Shown here: in pieces, positions 50,868 to 62,585 of the stretch
Position numbering within the stretch: position 1 is the stretch's first letter
How the letters are laid out: the number at the start of each line of letters is the position of its first letter
NCBI GenBank assembly: GCA_003993805.1
Contig: RSEF01000003.1
Coordinates: 83,099,159 to 83,163,158 of the forward strand
Direction: 5' to 3'
From: Himantopus leucocephalus
Lineage: Eukaryota > Chordata > Aves > Charadriiformes > Recurvirostridae
DNA length: 64,000 bases
Notes under the pieces: generated by a model
The model's database searches: none
What the model saw: the letters and a program-made list of their open reading frames with translations, nothing else
What the model was told of the DNA's origin: nothing
Made by a program: the position numbers and the translations under genes

Positions 50868-51118
50868 AATTTTGAAGATATATATTTTTATGCTTGTGAG
50901 TAGCAACTTAGAGATGATGCAAAAGAAAACACTTGCTTACAAGTACATTAGATATTTCAAAAAAAATGTACCTTCTTGACTGCTAGTTTACTTACTTAAA
51001 GCATTTCCCCAATTTATGGTACAAAATAACAGCTATGTAAACAGCAGAAGCAAAATATGATGCACATAAACTACAGCTTTCTTTCATTTCACACTCTTTC
51101 TTCAATTTTTGTGCCAGG

Positions 51119-51140
51119 TTTGTTTGTTTGTTTGTTTGTT
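51119..51140. repeat. (TTTG)n microsatellite
   Basis: Five tandem tttg units run into a T-run and a C-run. Confidence 0.85.
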
Positions 51141-52435
51141 TTTTCCCCCTCAGATTTGGCGTACAACAGATTTCTGTGATCTTTGCTCAGCTAAAGGTGG
51201 AAAAGGAACTGAAACAAAAAAGGTGAAGACTGAATTGTTTGTGGGCCATTTGACACAGCTGTTGCAAATATTATACACTTGAATTATGCTGTGCCCTTTT
51301 ACATAAAAGAGAATTGTATTTGCCACCATTTGGAGCTGTTCTGCTTTGTTATTCATAAACAAATTATTTTAATCTTTTTAGCTTTATTCATTTGTTTTTG
51401 TTGGTTTTGTTTCTTGTCAACAGTTCCTTAAGGACTTTGATGGTTCAGCTAAAACACAGTCTCTAAGATTTACAGGGCTTTATCTGTCTGAAAAAAAGAA
51501 ATTTATTTTCTAAGAGTAATGTAAAACATGAATACTAAATTGCTTCTGTATCATCACGTTTTGATGCCAGAGACTGACTTCAAGATGTCAGATTTCACTC
51601 TATGGGACAATACATGAAGTCAATTTGTTTGATTTTCTAAATTCTATTTGGAGGTAAAATTCTGCTATCCTCATTCAGAATGGGTCGGACTCCAGCTTTG
51701 TAATGTCGTTTGGTATGAAATTGTATGAGTTCATATAATATCATTTAGCCATGGGGGATAATCAGTTGGAGATGACCTCAGTGCCTCATTGTGACAAAAA
51801 AGCTAATGTTACCCTTAGACAGACACCCTTAGGGTAGACAAAGTAGACTATGTAAGAGTAAGGAGTTTATATTATCCTAGTTTTGGCAGTGAAGGAATCA
51901 TTACATAAATATTGTGGCCATTCTGAGATTAAGGATTTAAAGGAGATATTGAAGAGCCACGGGGAAACAGAAATTTGATAATACAGAGCTCTTCAGTCTA
52001 GTAAACAAGACTTTAACTGGAACAGAATCTGAATAAAATTGATATTAAAGGTATACCAAGGCTTACTACCTACCTATAATAATAATTTATGAATGAATTT
52101 TGCTGGATTCTACATGATGAAAAATTCTTAAATCAAAATTAATTTGGTTTGATTTTTTTTTCCAGTGGCAAAGAACAATTTTTATAGGAATTAGTTCATC
52201 CAAATTCTATCTAAATGTCTATTCAATCCAACTTTCCCTTCTGATCCTATAATGTGTGAACCATAAATTAACTCTTTTTTTTTTAAGGTCCAGATATGTT
52301 TTCCTGAGTAGCAATTTAGAGTCATATTCATTCCATCTAACAGACTCTTCAAATGTGCAGAGCATCTATTCACATACACAAGGAGACGAGGATGCCCAGA
52401 ATTCTGTCTAAAATTTGATAAAGCTGTTGTACTTC

Positions 52436-53019
52436 TGTCATGATTTAACCCCAGCTGGCAGCTAGAACCACGCAACCACTTGCTCACTCCCCTCAGTTGC
52501 AATGGGCGAGAGAATCAGAAGAGTAAAAGTGAGGAAAAGTCTCACAGGTTGAGATTAAGACAGTTTAATATGTAGAGCAAAAGCTGTGCATGCAAGCAAA
52601 GCAAAACAAAAAATGCATTCTCTACTTCCCATCGGCGGGCAGGTGTTCAGCCATCCCCAGGAAAGGAGGGCTCCAGCACATGTAACGGTTACTTGGGAAC
52701 ACAAATGCTGTAACTCCGAACATCCGGTCCCACCTTCTTCTTCCCCCAGCTTTATGTACTGAGCATGATATTATATGGCATGGAATATTTCTTTGGTCAG
52801 TTGGGGTCAGCTGTTCCGGTTGTGTCTCCTCCCAACTTCTTGTGCCCCACCAGCCTATTTGCTGGCAGGGTGGTGTGAGGAGCAGGAAAGGCCTTGACTG
52901 CTTAGCAACAACCAAAACCACCAGTGCACTATCCTCTTATTCCCACCCCAAATCCAAAACACAGCACTACGCCAGTTGCTAGTAAGAACGTTAACTCCAT
53001 CCCAACTGAAACCATGACA
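52436..53019 (-). mobile_element. solo LTR of an endogenous retrovirus, TguLTR5-like
   Basis: The element is 584 bp, bounded by the inverted repeat TGTCATG/CATGACA. Read on the minus strand, it has the order of the LTR family abundant in songbirds and relatives: a start-proximal 'ggttttggatttgg'-like U3, 'ggtcagctga'-type blocks, a TATA region now TACATAAA (complement of 52751-52758), a polyadenylation signal ATTAAA (complement of 52564-52569), then 'tcttaatctcaacctgtg' and 'agctggggttaaatcatgac' at the 3' end. Flanks are acttc on the left and acttg on the right, an imperfect 5-bp target duplication. No gag, pol or env lies beside it, so it is a recombination-derived solo LTR. The 99-codon frame inside is incidental. 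Confidence 0.88.
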
Positions 53020-53460
53020 ACTTGGATGGTGAAGCTGATCTTCATGTGCACAAGAATTTTAATGTGCTTTAAATAAGCGTGCAAAGCACCTCCACCTTGT
53101 GAATGCACAGCATCTAAGACTTCCAGGACATGCCAGACTCATGCTTGTCCCCACCAGCTCAAATTCCTGGACACTAAACAGCCCAGAACACAGGGATGTC
53201 AGAAGTCCAGTAATCAGTGCTAAAACCAGCAGTCCACCATGCAAAGAAACATAATTTTCAGGTATAATTAAGATCCTCGTTGGCTTACATTTCCTCTGTA
53301 ATCACTGGAGGCATGAACAGCCAGGATTCATCAATCTAGTTTTCATGAATTCTGGACTACTTCACTTGAGTACCTAAAAAGATATTGAACGTATTTGAGT
53401 CTTAGTCTATATATGTCTGTTGGCTTAAATGAGAACTGGAATAAAGGAAGGAGCTGTGTG

Positions 53461-53536
53461 TTCTTCCCTCTTTCCTCCCTTCCTTCCTTCCTTTCTTCTT
53501 TCCTTCCTTCCCTCCCTCCCTCCCTCCTTCCTTCTT
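53461..53536. repeat. (TTCC)n/(CTTT)n microsatellite
   Basis: Imperfect tetranucleotide tract of ttcc, cctt and ttct units, 75 bp long. It explains the KEGRKEGRKEG-like and PSFLPSFLL-like frames on both strands. Confidence 0.92.
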
Positions 53537-53982
53537 TATGGAAGAGCTATTAGGATTGCAAATGACAAAAACACAATGTGTTTTCATCCCATTCTGTGCC
53601 GAATCTGGAAATTCAAAGTCAAGAAGTAGGAATATCACTGAGTTTTTGACTGCCTGTTTCAGGCTAAACTTGCATCTACTTCCAATATCTGTACTGGGTT
53701 TCATTTCAAATGGAGCCCAGGCTCATCAATATTTTCAAGAACTGAAAATAGAAAGGTAAGTGAATGGTGAAATATATTAATAAAACAATATGAGTGTTTG
53801 TCACCTTTGAGAACAGATGAGAGGAATGCAAGCTACCTTGCTTCTTTTCTCTCTCTCAATCTGGCAAGCAGCATGGTAACAGTCATTTCCCCACCAGGAA
53901 GAAATAAAGTATCCTAACAGCTGCTACTGCTATCTGTTATTTATCCCTTGTAATGTCAGTCTGAAGCAATTTTATCTCTCAG

Positions 53983-54078
53983 CACAATCTCTGCCTGACA
54001 GAAGAATGGTTGGTGGATGATGATGCAGATGACAAAGTTGATGAACAGTTAGACACAAACTGGAAAGAGGCCATCTGA
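53983..54078 (+). CDS. candidate small acidic terminal exon (unproven)
   Basis: A splice-acceptor-like sequence (ttttatctctcag, ending 53982) is followed by 31 open codons and TGA at 54076-54078. The peptide starts HNLCLTEEWLVDDDADDKVD and ends LDTNWKEAI. It has 11 acidic residues and two Trp, a composition unlike random AT-rich DNA. The frame is closed upstream of the acceptor (TGA at 53961-53963), so it can be coding only if spliced. I recognise no protein with this C-terminus. A pseudogene fragment or chance are alternatives. Confidence 0.18.
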   Translation, partial: HNLCLTEEWLVDDDADDKVDEQLDTNWKEAI

Positions 54079-57000
54079 GCTAATAACATTGTTCTACGAA
54101 AATATTAAGTCACAAGTGAATAAGAACATATGGACTATATGGGACATATTTTGTCTTGCAACTGCACGAGAAGTAAACTGAGTAGTACGGGAATTACCCA
54201 GGATTTTGAGTTCCATTCCATAAATATAGTATGCCTTACTTTTAACTTTTTTTGTGCTTCTACCTTTGATAAGGTTCCTTTTCTTTAACTTGGTATTTAT
54301 TTCAGTCACAAATGCATGACATAAAACTGAACAGCACTTTTGACTTATTTCTAGCAGTGTTGCAACTGTAAATTCAGTTTATATCATATATACAAAAGAT
54401 TTCCAAAGGAAAAGTATTCAGAGGTATAGGCTGTGGACTTTATTAATAATAGTGTTATTATTGTTGGTGTTTATACCATTTTCTACTTTTCTGACATCAT
54501 ATGGATACAAAAAATCATACCGGACTTTCTTATGAGACTTCCAAAGGTGGGGGTTTTTTTGGAATAGTTTGTTCTTAGGACTTTCTTTTTTTAAGCTCCT
54601 AGAATATTCAACATAACTGCTGTCTTCTTCCTAGAACCTCAGTAACATCTTTATACTTTTTACATACAAGTAGACAATAACAAATCTTGTGTTTGGACCA
54701 TAGAAACTAACTCTGTAATGGCTGACAAATTAATCTGAGAACATTTATTTAATTTTCAACCTTGTTTTCATTACCTTTTCTATCCTTTTTCATCTCAATC
54801 ATATGTTAAATCTCAAAGCATATGTACCTGTGCAGAGAAACATTATTTCATCTCTGAGATTTTGGGAACTAACTTTAAATAATATGTAGAATGTCACACT
54901 GTATCTATGTAGAGTTTTAGTTTAAATGTAATGAACAGTGGTAGAACATGAAACACTGCTAATGTTTTTACAAGCTGTCTGTCATACCTCAACTGACTTT
55001 TTCAGTCAAATCCCTTGAGGGTACTTAATTCTAGAAATAGCAGCCAAAGCATATACTTCTGTAATCAAAAGTTTTTTGTAATGGTTAACAAATAATTCCT
55101 ACTGTCACTTAGCATAGACATTTCTTTTGAGGAATACAGCATATGTGCACTCTTTAACCATGCCAAAGATACTGTACAAGATAATGTGTAACTAAAATGA
55201 GAAAAAAATGTAAGTGTAAAAGCACTGGTTCTTTGAAATCAAACTACTGAAGTAGGGTCTTCATCTGTAGCCAACTTTGAATGTTCCTTTGCACTTCATG
55301 TGCTACCTACTAAGAATTTTTCATCAAAATTTCTCCAACAATTATGTTATGTCTACTAGAAGACTCAACGCTTGATTTTAGTTTGCTTCATATCAGGCAT
55401 TTAATTTGATCCAAAATACCCATAAGAGACAAAAACAAACTCATGACAAAGCCCTTAGACAGTATATTTCTTTAAAAGTATATGCCATTTGGAACTGAAT
55501 ATAAATTTTCATTTTGAAAGAATGAGTACTCTGATAAGCGTGAGAATACTCTTTAAAGTGGAAAATACAGAATTAAGAATTGGTCCCAAGGCTCACAAAA
55601 TGGATAAGAAACACAGATGAAAATCCCAGATTAAAACAAAAATATTAGTGACAAAATTCCAGCAATCTAGTAGTTCTATTTTGCCAATATTACCCTGACA
55701 ACAAACGAAGACTAATGAAGTCATTTCTCTTGCCAGCCAGCCAGCCTGTGAAGAGGTGTGTGCCTAGTAATAGTAGAGAAAAAAAAAATGCCCAATAAGA
55801 TATCATTACATTTCAGTTCACAAAAAATGTCCTCGTAGTGTGCCATGCAGAAACAGAGTCCAAAGCTATGTGACTTTATGCTGTCACTAAAGAATGTATT
55901 TAAAATAGAATTACATATGTGTGAGAGCTGTCAGACAAGCAAATAGTAAATTTACAGGGGGTTGTGAAAACATCCAGAGCTGGCTTTTCAAACATTGCAA
56001 CTCCATTGAAGTTGGCAGTTATCCATCTCTTTATGTGTCTGAGGATCTGAGCCATTGTTTCTTGCTTTCTTTTTTTTCCCCGCTAGCTAATTTGGCTTAA
56101 GTGCTGGAGATAAATACGATTTTGATTTACATAGTGCTGTGATGATATTTTCGTAGCTTTTAATATGTATTTCTTTTCAGATAACTCCTGCTTTTCATTG
56201 CATTTTTTACTTTTCCTAGTCACTTAACTACCAATTTTAAAGAACCATCCATGTACATTGTATGAATTTAAAATCTATTTTCTGAATAAATTAGTATGCA
56301 TAAGTTAGTATATATATGTACAGGCATTCCTATATAGGCAGTTTTATATTGCTCATATGCATTCCTCAGCATTTCTTTGCATTGAATTTTATCTGGCATT
56401 TCATTGCCAAGATTGCTTGTATGGGTTTCCCCTCACAGCTATGGAAAAGTAAAGTATCATGCCTAAGATCATTATCTAAGACTTCCCTATAAACACGAAA
56501 GAAAGTGATTAATCTTTCTGTAAGCTGAAATGGATGAACCACCTTCCTGAAGTACATATCTCTTTCCACACACTGTACTGGACTCTTAAATGCCTGGTTT
56601 AGTCTGGATATCACACTTCTAGACAGTTAGAATTAGATTAGATCATTTCCATCCTTGGTATCATAAGGTCGTTCAGCTGTTCATTCTAGGTACATTTATC
56701 TTATTCTATTCAAAATAATTTCATAATTGTTTAATCAGAAATCTCTGTGATTTCAGTATCCATTATCTTTACTGGATCACTTGCAAATATACTGAAGAGC
56801 ACAAGGTGCTTGTGGGTAGCCCACTTTTACAGTGAAAAATGAAAATTATTCCTATTTTTTTTTTCCTAGATTTTAACAGCTACTACAAGACCAGCTAGAT
56901 TTTCCCTTCTATCCCACCATAATATCTTTAAGAATTTCTTAGTGAACTTCCAATTAACATCTTTTTTTGAACTCTGAACACATGATATCACTCAGATCAG

Positions 57001-58639
57001 ACTTATTAGCGTCATCTCTGATCATCTTAAATAATTTTAATAAATCTATGGTGTATTATTTCCTTCTGAAAGAGGTATTGCTGCTTCTATATTTCTTGCT
57101 TATCCATGTATCTTCTAATTCCATTCTTTAATATGATTTCTATTGATTCGTTCAATACAGAATATTTTATTTGAAATTAATATAGCTTTTCCACCTTCCA
57201 TTCCTCCAGCTGTTTTGAACGCTAGGTTATAAACTGAAACTAGTAATTTAACAATGTCAGATTCAAATTCCTTTAGAACTCTTGGGTGAATACTGTCTGT
57301 TTCTGGCAAATTGTTTTTGTTCATTTTCATCAATTGCAGTTCAGTTAGAAAGAGTTCCTCAGGCTCACCTCACTAATAATCTCTGTTATGGCTTTAATAT
57401 CATTGGATGCTCCTTGTACACCTTGGCAATTATGGGCTCCACTGTCTCTAACAGTCTGAATTCCAGGGCACTTAGAAAGCATTTTACTACAACGGTTTTC
57501 ACAAGTTGTTCCTTAGAATCTTTCTTTTGGTTTGGTTTATTGTGATTCTATATTTAGCTATTAAGAGTTAATGCTCTTTTCTGTTCTATTCAATTGGAGA
57601 AGACTTCCTCTTTAGGAAGAAAGCTTTTCTATCACTTACCACTTTCTTCACTCTTTTGGTTAGCCATAGTCAGCAGGTAATACTCTTTGAGTCCCTCCCT
57701 TCAATTTTTTTCCTTTTTTTTTTAATCTTAAAGCCTTAATAGTTTTTTTAAATATTCCTCATGCCTCCTGAAAGCATTTTATCCTATTTGCTGCTTTTAC
57801 ATAATCTTTTAACTGTTTTCTTCGCTTTTTATGGCATTTCTCCTTTAAAAGAAAAATAAAACATTATTCTTCTGAATTATAAAGTAGGAAATCACCACGG
57901 TCACTATTAAAATTACTCTTGTATCAAGGATTGTGCCTTTCTCAAGAATAAATCAAAAGAAGATTTCATTTCTTTGATTTGTTAGAGGCAAATCGCTCCA
58001 AAAAGCATTTGAGTTTAAAAAAATGTAACACTTCATAGCACAACAGTTGCCCGTCTACATGTGAGCGATTGAAATCTTCCATTGTGATTATGATTATGCT
58101 TATGCTGTTCTTACCATTTTACAAGCATTTTCAAAATCCTGTCTGGGTCATTGATCGTATATAGCCCTAATTTTAAAATCTTCACACATGGTATTTCAAG
58201 CTACTGAGATTGTGTGCTAAGTTTGGTGTGGCTGAATTCTCTATATATTTGATCAAGTTGCCTATTTGTAAGTGGCCTGCTGGCCATAAACATTTATTTT
58301 CTTATTCCACTGATCTCATTATTTCCTGCCTTAATTCTATTCCAAATAATTTTGCTGTATCCTATTACTAAATTTAAAATCCTCTTTCTTACATAAATTT
58401 CTCAGACACCTGGGAAAATTCTTTCTGTGTTTGGCATTGCACACAGAACACACCAGACAATGCAATGAAGACGTCAGCTCTGGGTGGAGTTCACAGCTGA
58501 TAGTTCTCTCTGGAACTGATCCATTCATCACTAGCAATTATGTGCTCTGTAAATCTGTCCAGATCTCTCCCAGCTCTCTCTAGGAGTTTGTGAAGCTACT
58601 TCAGCATGTCAAGAATCTTTGCATCCAGAGGGAAAAACA
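54079..58639. other. unique AT-rich DNA, no gene seen
   Basis: No supported gene or RNA. The only recognised item is the ancient repeat at 55996-56055. Frames at 56366-56614 and 57115-57545 have no domain motif. Confidence 0.5.
55996..56055. repeat. ancient palindromic amniote repeat remnant
   Basis: 'gcaactccattgaagtt' and 'tctgaggatctgagcca' are at the same spacing as in the old reptile/bird repeat 'gtaactccattgaagtcaa ... ccagctgaggatctggccc'. About 60 bp remain. Confidence 0.5.
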
Positions 58640-58890
58640 TAGTATCAAAGAACCATTCAGGTTGGTAGACACCTTGGGAGTTCACCTAGTTCAATTTCCT
58701 GCTCACAGGAGATGTAACACTGAATTCAAACTAGGTTGCTGAGGGCTTTATCTAGTAGGGTCCTGCAAACCTCCAAGGATTTCACCAACTTCTCTGGACA
58801 ACCTGTTGCAATGAGTGATTGTTTCCGTAATGAAAACTCTGTTCCTAATTCCTTGTCAGAACTTCACCCCCTTAGTTTGTGACCATAACT
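58640..58890 (-). mobile_element. old CR1 LINE 3' fragment
   Basis: On the plus strand: 'gaaccattcaggttggtaga', 'gttcacctagttcaatttcc', 'aactaggttgctgagggctt', 'ggtcctgcaaacctccaagg', 'acaacctgttgcaatgagtg' and 'ttcctaattccttgtcagaa'. These follow the antisense CR1 3' region (ggttggaagggacc ... tctagtccaacccc ... ggttgcccaggg ... caacctgtgccagtg), with strong divergence and no tail octamer. It is older than the copies at 37.2, 38.7 and 42.0 kb. Confidence 0.75.
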
Positions 58891-60020
58891 TGATGCAGCC
58901 CCCAAAGCTGTATCACAAATCTCATCATCTATATCAATAACAATGAAATGTTCAGGGCAAGGAACAAAAGAATGTAATTCAAACTGATCTTATAATAACA
59001 AAACAAAATTAGCAGATTAGTATTTAAACTATACAAATTGTAGGCAATTTTAACTACCAACACTCTACAATACTAGATTACAACTTTAATTTATCTGAAT
59101 CTTTAAGTATAATCTAGAAGCTGTACCTAGAATCAGGTGCTTTGAACTGAGCTCTAGAATTCACATTTATAGTTACTTTGAAGTTTTCATTTAAACTGAA
59201 TATTCTAAAATTCTGAGACAGTGAAACCAACCTTTTGGGAGATGAAGGTCCCTTAGCAATTTCCAGATGCAGGATTGTGCCATCAGATGCAGGCCTTCTC
59301 CTCACACATATGCAATTTGTCTACTATTTTCATCTGTAGGACCGAAGGCTGAGCAGGTTGTCTTGGGAGTGTTAAGCTTCAGGTAGGATTCATTTAATTT
59401 AATATTAGCCGTCTGAAAAATAATCATTTGTCTTTGTCATCAGGACACCATCTATTCTCAACAGAGGAAGATAGACATATGCAATTAATCTGATCTGGGA
59501 TGGATCACACTCTAGAGGTGTATAAGTTTTTACTATAGAGAAAAGCTAGATAAACAGCTTTAACTTGATGTCTAGCTTTTAAACAGCTAAAGTTTTGAGA
59601 TTTATTTACCCCTTACCTACACGCATAGAATAACATGAAATCTCAGTGTGCACCCTGCTGGGTTCTCCTCATAGACTGTCCACATCCAAAGTACCATTCA
59701 CCAGGTTTTCATGGTTTAAAGTGCTCTCTGAAATATTACCCTTCTGACTTGAAGTAAAAGTTATTCTCATGGCCTATGCCACTATATTACTTAGTAGTTT
59801 GGAAGGTTGGGGGGTTTTTTAGGAAAAAAAAAAAAAGAAAAGGTCCTTTAATGCATGTTCTTACTTTACACAGATTCTTTTTCTTCCCGACGAATTAAGA
59901 ACATGCTTCACTCCGCTTCGTGAATTCTCTTGAACATCTGAACATGATTTTACTCTTTAAAAATTGTCTTCTATCTAATGAGGATCAACGATACTTGAGG
60001 GTTCCACGAGTATCCTGCAC

Positions 60021-60075
60021 CTTTGAAATCAGTGCTGAAATCCCCATTGCTTTCAGCGACACAGGATATAGTTTT
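60021..60075. repeat. possible ancient palindromic amniote repeat remnant
   Basis: 'tttgaaatcagtgctgaaat' then 'ccccattgctttcagcgaca' and 'caggatatag' resembles 'ctgaagtcagtggcaaaact', 'cccattgacttcagtggg' and 'caggatttca' of the same old repeat group as at 7209. Confidence 0.4.
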
Positions 60076-60930
60076 AAAATGTGGCAGGGTACCCACAGGA
60101 GAAGGCATCCTCTTGTGAATGAGAAGCAGGAAAGCAAACAATGTGGAGTATATACTTTTATTTAAGGATGAAATTGCTAAACAGACCCTGAAGGCACAGA
60201 TTCTAAAGAACTTTTAAACAGTGGATTTTATCAATAAATCAGAAAAAGCAGTGGAAAAAAAGATGGCATATAGGGTTGAGATACAGCTTGATAAATATGA
60301 TAGCCTACAGTTACAGATGATTTGATGAGTTTGTTTTGGACATGTCCTCCTAAAAGATACTACAAGCAAGAGCTTGGAATCTGAAAAGTCTACATCCAGT
60401 TAAACTTTGCTTTTTCATTTAAGTGTTTTACTGAATATGTTTGCCTTAGTTTTAAAATTAGTTTGTAAAATTTATGGAGATTTAAATGATCAGAAATATA
60501 CAATTATACAATTATAAACATATTATATATGTTTAATTTTATTTCATTAATGAGAAATCTTTCTTCTAATTTTTGTGACCACTTCTTCTTTAGGAGAAAC
60601 GTATGATGCTACCAGCCAGTCAGGAGCACACTCTTTCACAACAGGAAGGACATAAGCCAATTTTACCTCCAGGTATATTTGAGAAATCACAGTGCAGTGA
60701 CTAAGTAAACAGTGGTGGTAGGTATTTTTGGAAAACTATGAAAGAGGAACACCTGTGAGAAGCCAATCTGATACTGATTTGTAAACAAGAAAGACAGGTA
60801 GTCAGGATATGTTAAAACCAATTCTATTCCATTAAGTAATGGAACACATATAAAGAAATTTTAACTATTTTGAGAATATCAAAATAAGTTTATAAAGAAT
60901 GTGAGTCAAACCTCAGGGAACTTGTGAGGC

Positions 60931-60959
60931 CTTTTTCTTTCTTTTTTTTTTTTTTTTTT
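60931..60959. repeat. T-rich homopolymer tract
   Basis: Nearly uninterrupted T-run with two C interruptions. No SINE or retrocopy body is recognisable next to it in the sense a poly-A tail would require. Confidence 0.85.
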
Positions 60960-61184
60960 AACAAAATTGTTCAATAACATGACAAAATTGATGTGATACA
61001 ATTTGTTAAGCTTGAAAATAGTCCAGAGGAGAATTTCAAAACAGGTGAAAAGTTTTTGTGATATTTTAAACTAAAATAGCTAGTGCATTTACTGTAGGGA
61101 AATAACCCTAAATTAGTGTGAGAATAGATTAAATGACCCAATTGCAGATGCTTTTCTATAAAAGAAAATGTTGTGTATTAAGGG

Positions 61185-61230
61185 CTTAGCTGAACTCCCA
61201 TTGCAATCAATGGAAAGACTCCAGACGCAG
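61185..61230. repeat. possible ancient palindromic amniote repeat remnant
   Basis: 'ctgaactcccattgcaatca' followed by 'atggaaagactcc' resembles 'ctgagtgcccattgaagtca' and 'atgggaagactcc', the start of a common old reptile/bird repeat; the second arm is lost. Confidence 0.4.
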
Positions 61231-61632
61231 CAGACTCAAATAATCACTTCTCAGTCTCTGGTAAAACATTCTTTGAGTAATACATTCTCTAGTTTAATAT
61301 AGGTTTGAAAGTTTGAGGATTCTGTTTTACATCTCAGTTAAAAAAAAATAATAGCTGCAATAGTGTGTACTGGTGTGTACTGTGTTTTGTGTACATAGAA
61401 CTTACAACTCCTAAGAAGATAGAGACAAACATCTATGTGTGGCTTCCCAGGTTTTCAAAGCCAAGACATTTCTGGGTCTATTTTGCCATAGGGTCACCCT
61501 GAGGACAACTTAGGTTTCTAACAAGAAGTGCAAGAAAAAAGAAAGTAGTCAAGATGAACATATAGAACTACAGCCCCCAGTGTAAGAGGTAGATATTAAG
61601 CTGAATTTTACTTACGTGATGAATGCTCCAGA

Positions 61633-61657
61633 TAAATAAATAAATAAATAAATAAAT
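61633..61657. repeat. (AAAT)n microsatellite
   Basis: Six tandem taaa units. Confidence 0.9.
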
Positions 61658-62522
61658 GAAACATTTGGATTAACCCAAGCTTTAAGAAAGGATACTCTTA
61701 TTACTGCTTGAGTTCTTTGCTTGTTTTTAAATTTCTAGAAGATATTTTGTTTTTTGAACTTAAGTTCATCTAATGGGCTTGATAGTTTCTTTGGTTACAG
61801 AATTTTATATGTGACCAGAAAATTCTGACACGATGAACTGTTTTCATGCTAAACTAGTGGCTGAAGGAAAAAAGCTGAAGGTCCCCAAAACTGACAGATG
61901 TATTTGTGCAGTAGTGCAAAGAAAACAGGGGTACTTTCAAGTAGCATTTGTGCATAAAAAGTCACATTGAGAGTCAAGTTTATAATCCAAATTTAGGTTT
62001 TTATATAAAGAAACTTAAAAGCATCCCTGCTGGTTTTCAACTGCTACAACATGCAACATCCAGATGAGGCAGAAACAGAATTGTCCACTTTTGAAACTCA
62101 GTTACCCACAGTCATCCCTGGTTCATATACACCTTGAGTGCAAGATGAATGTCATGGATTCTTCTCCCGTTTATCTCACTACCGGCAATGGTAGGCAGCT
62201 CGTCTAGTTTAAAGTTTTACCTTCTCTTCAGAAAGCAAATTAGAAGTATTAAAACTTCAGAAGATAAGCTGCCTCTGAAGCACTGTTGAACTCTGCTGCT
62301 AGGCAGGAGGGAGGGGAGAGAAATTATGTATTCGATGCTGACATTTCTGCTAAAGCCTTCAGTAGGTCTTGAACAACTCATTAAAGTAGCTTGTACTAGG
62401 AAATAGACTTTCATGAGGTTTTAAATATTTTTTTTTTAATTTCACATTATTTTTAATGAATTAGAACTAAATCCTATAGTCCTTATTAATGAAAAACCCA
62501 GTGATTAAATATGGCCAATTTT

Positions 62523-62585
62523 ATGTCCATTGATATTGATGGTAAACTCTACATTGATTTCGGTGGTGTGTCATCAGGTCCTGTT
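62523..62585. repeat. ancient palindromic amniote repeat remnant
   Basis: 'tccattgatattgatggtaa', 'actctacattgatttcggtg' and 'tcatcaggtcctg' match in order 'cccattgaagtcaatggcaa', 'aactcccattgacttcagtg' and 'gccaggatttc' of the group seen at 7209 and 60021. The two arms are still partly complementary, as expected of a palindromic MITE. Confidence 0.45.

Larger units (their letters stand above)
47636..52435. other. unique AT-rich DNA, no gene seen
   Basis: No supported gene. It contains a (TTTG)n run at 51119-51140, a G-rich tract at 50846-50867, and weak resemblances to old amniote repeats near 49985-50060 (ggtgaaattcacct) and 51652-51700 (ggtaaaattctgct), too short to call. Confidence 0.5.

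Noticed and set aside
52622..52921. 99-codon minus frame
   Set aside because: Lies wholly inside the solo LTR, which is not protein-coding; open by composition.
53402..53704. Lys/Gly/Arg-rich frame
   Set aside because: Produced by translating the TTCC microsatellite.
60931..60959. poly-T tract as the tail of an antisense processed pseudogene
   Set aside because: No coding-like sequence follows it and no flanking target duplication is visible.
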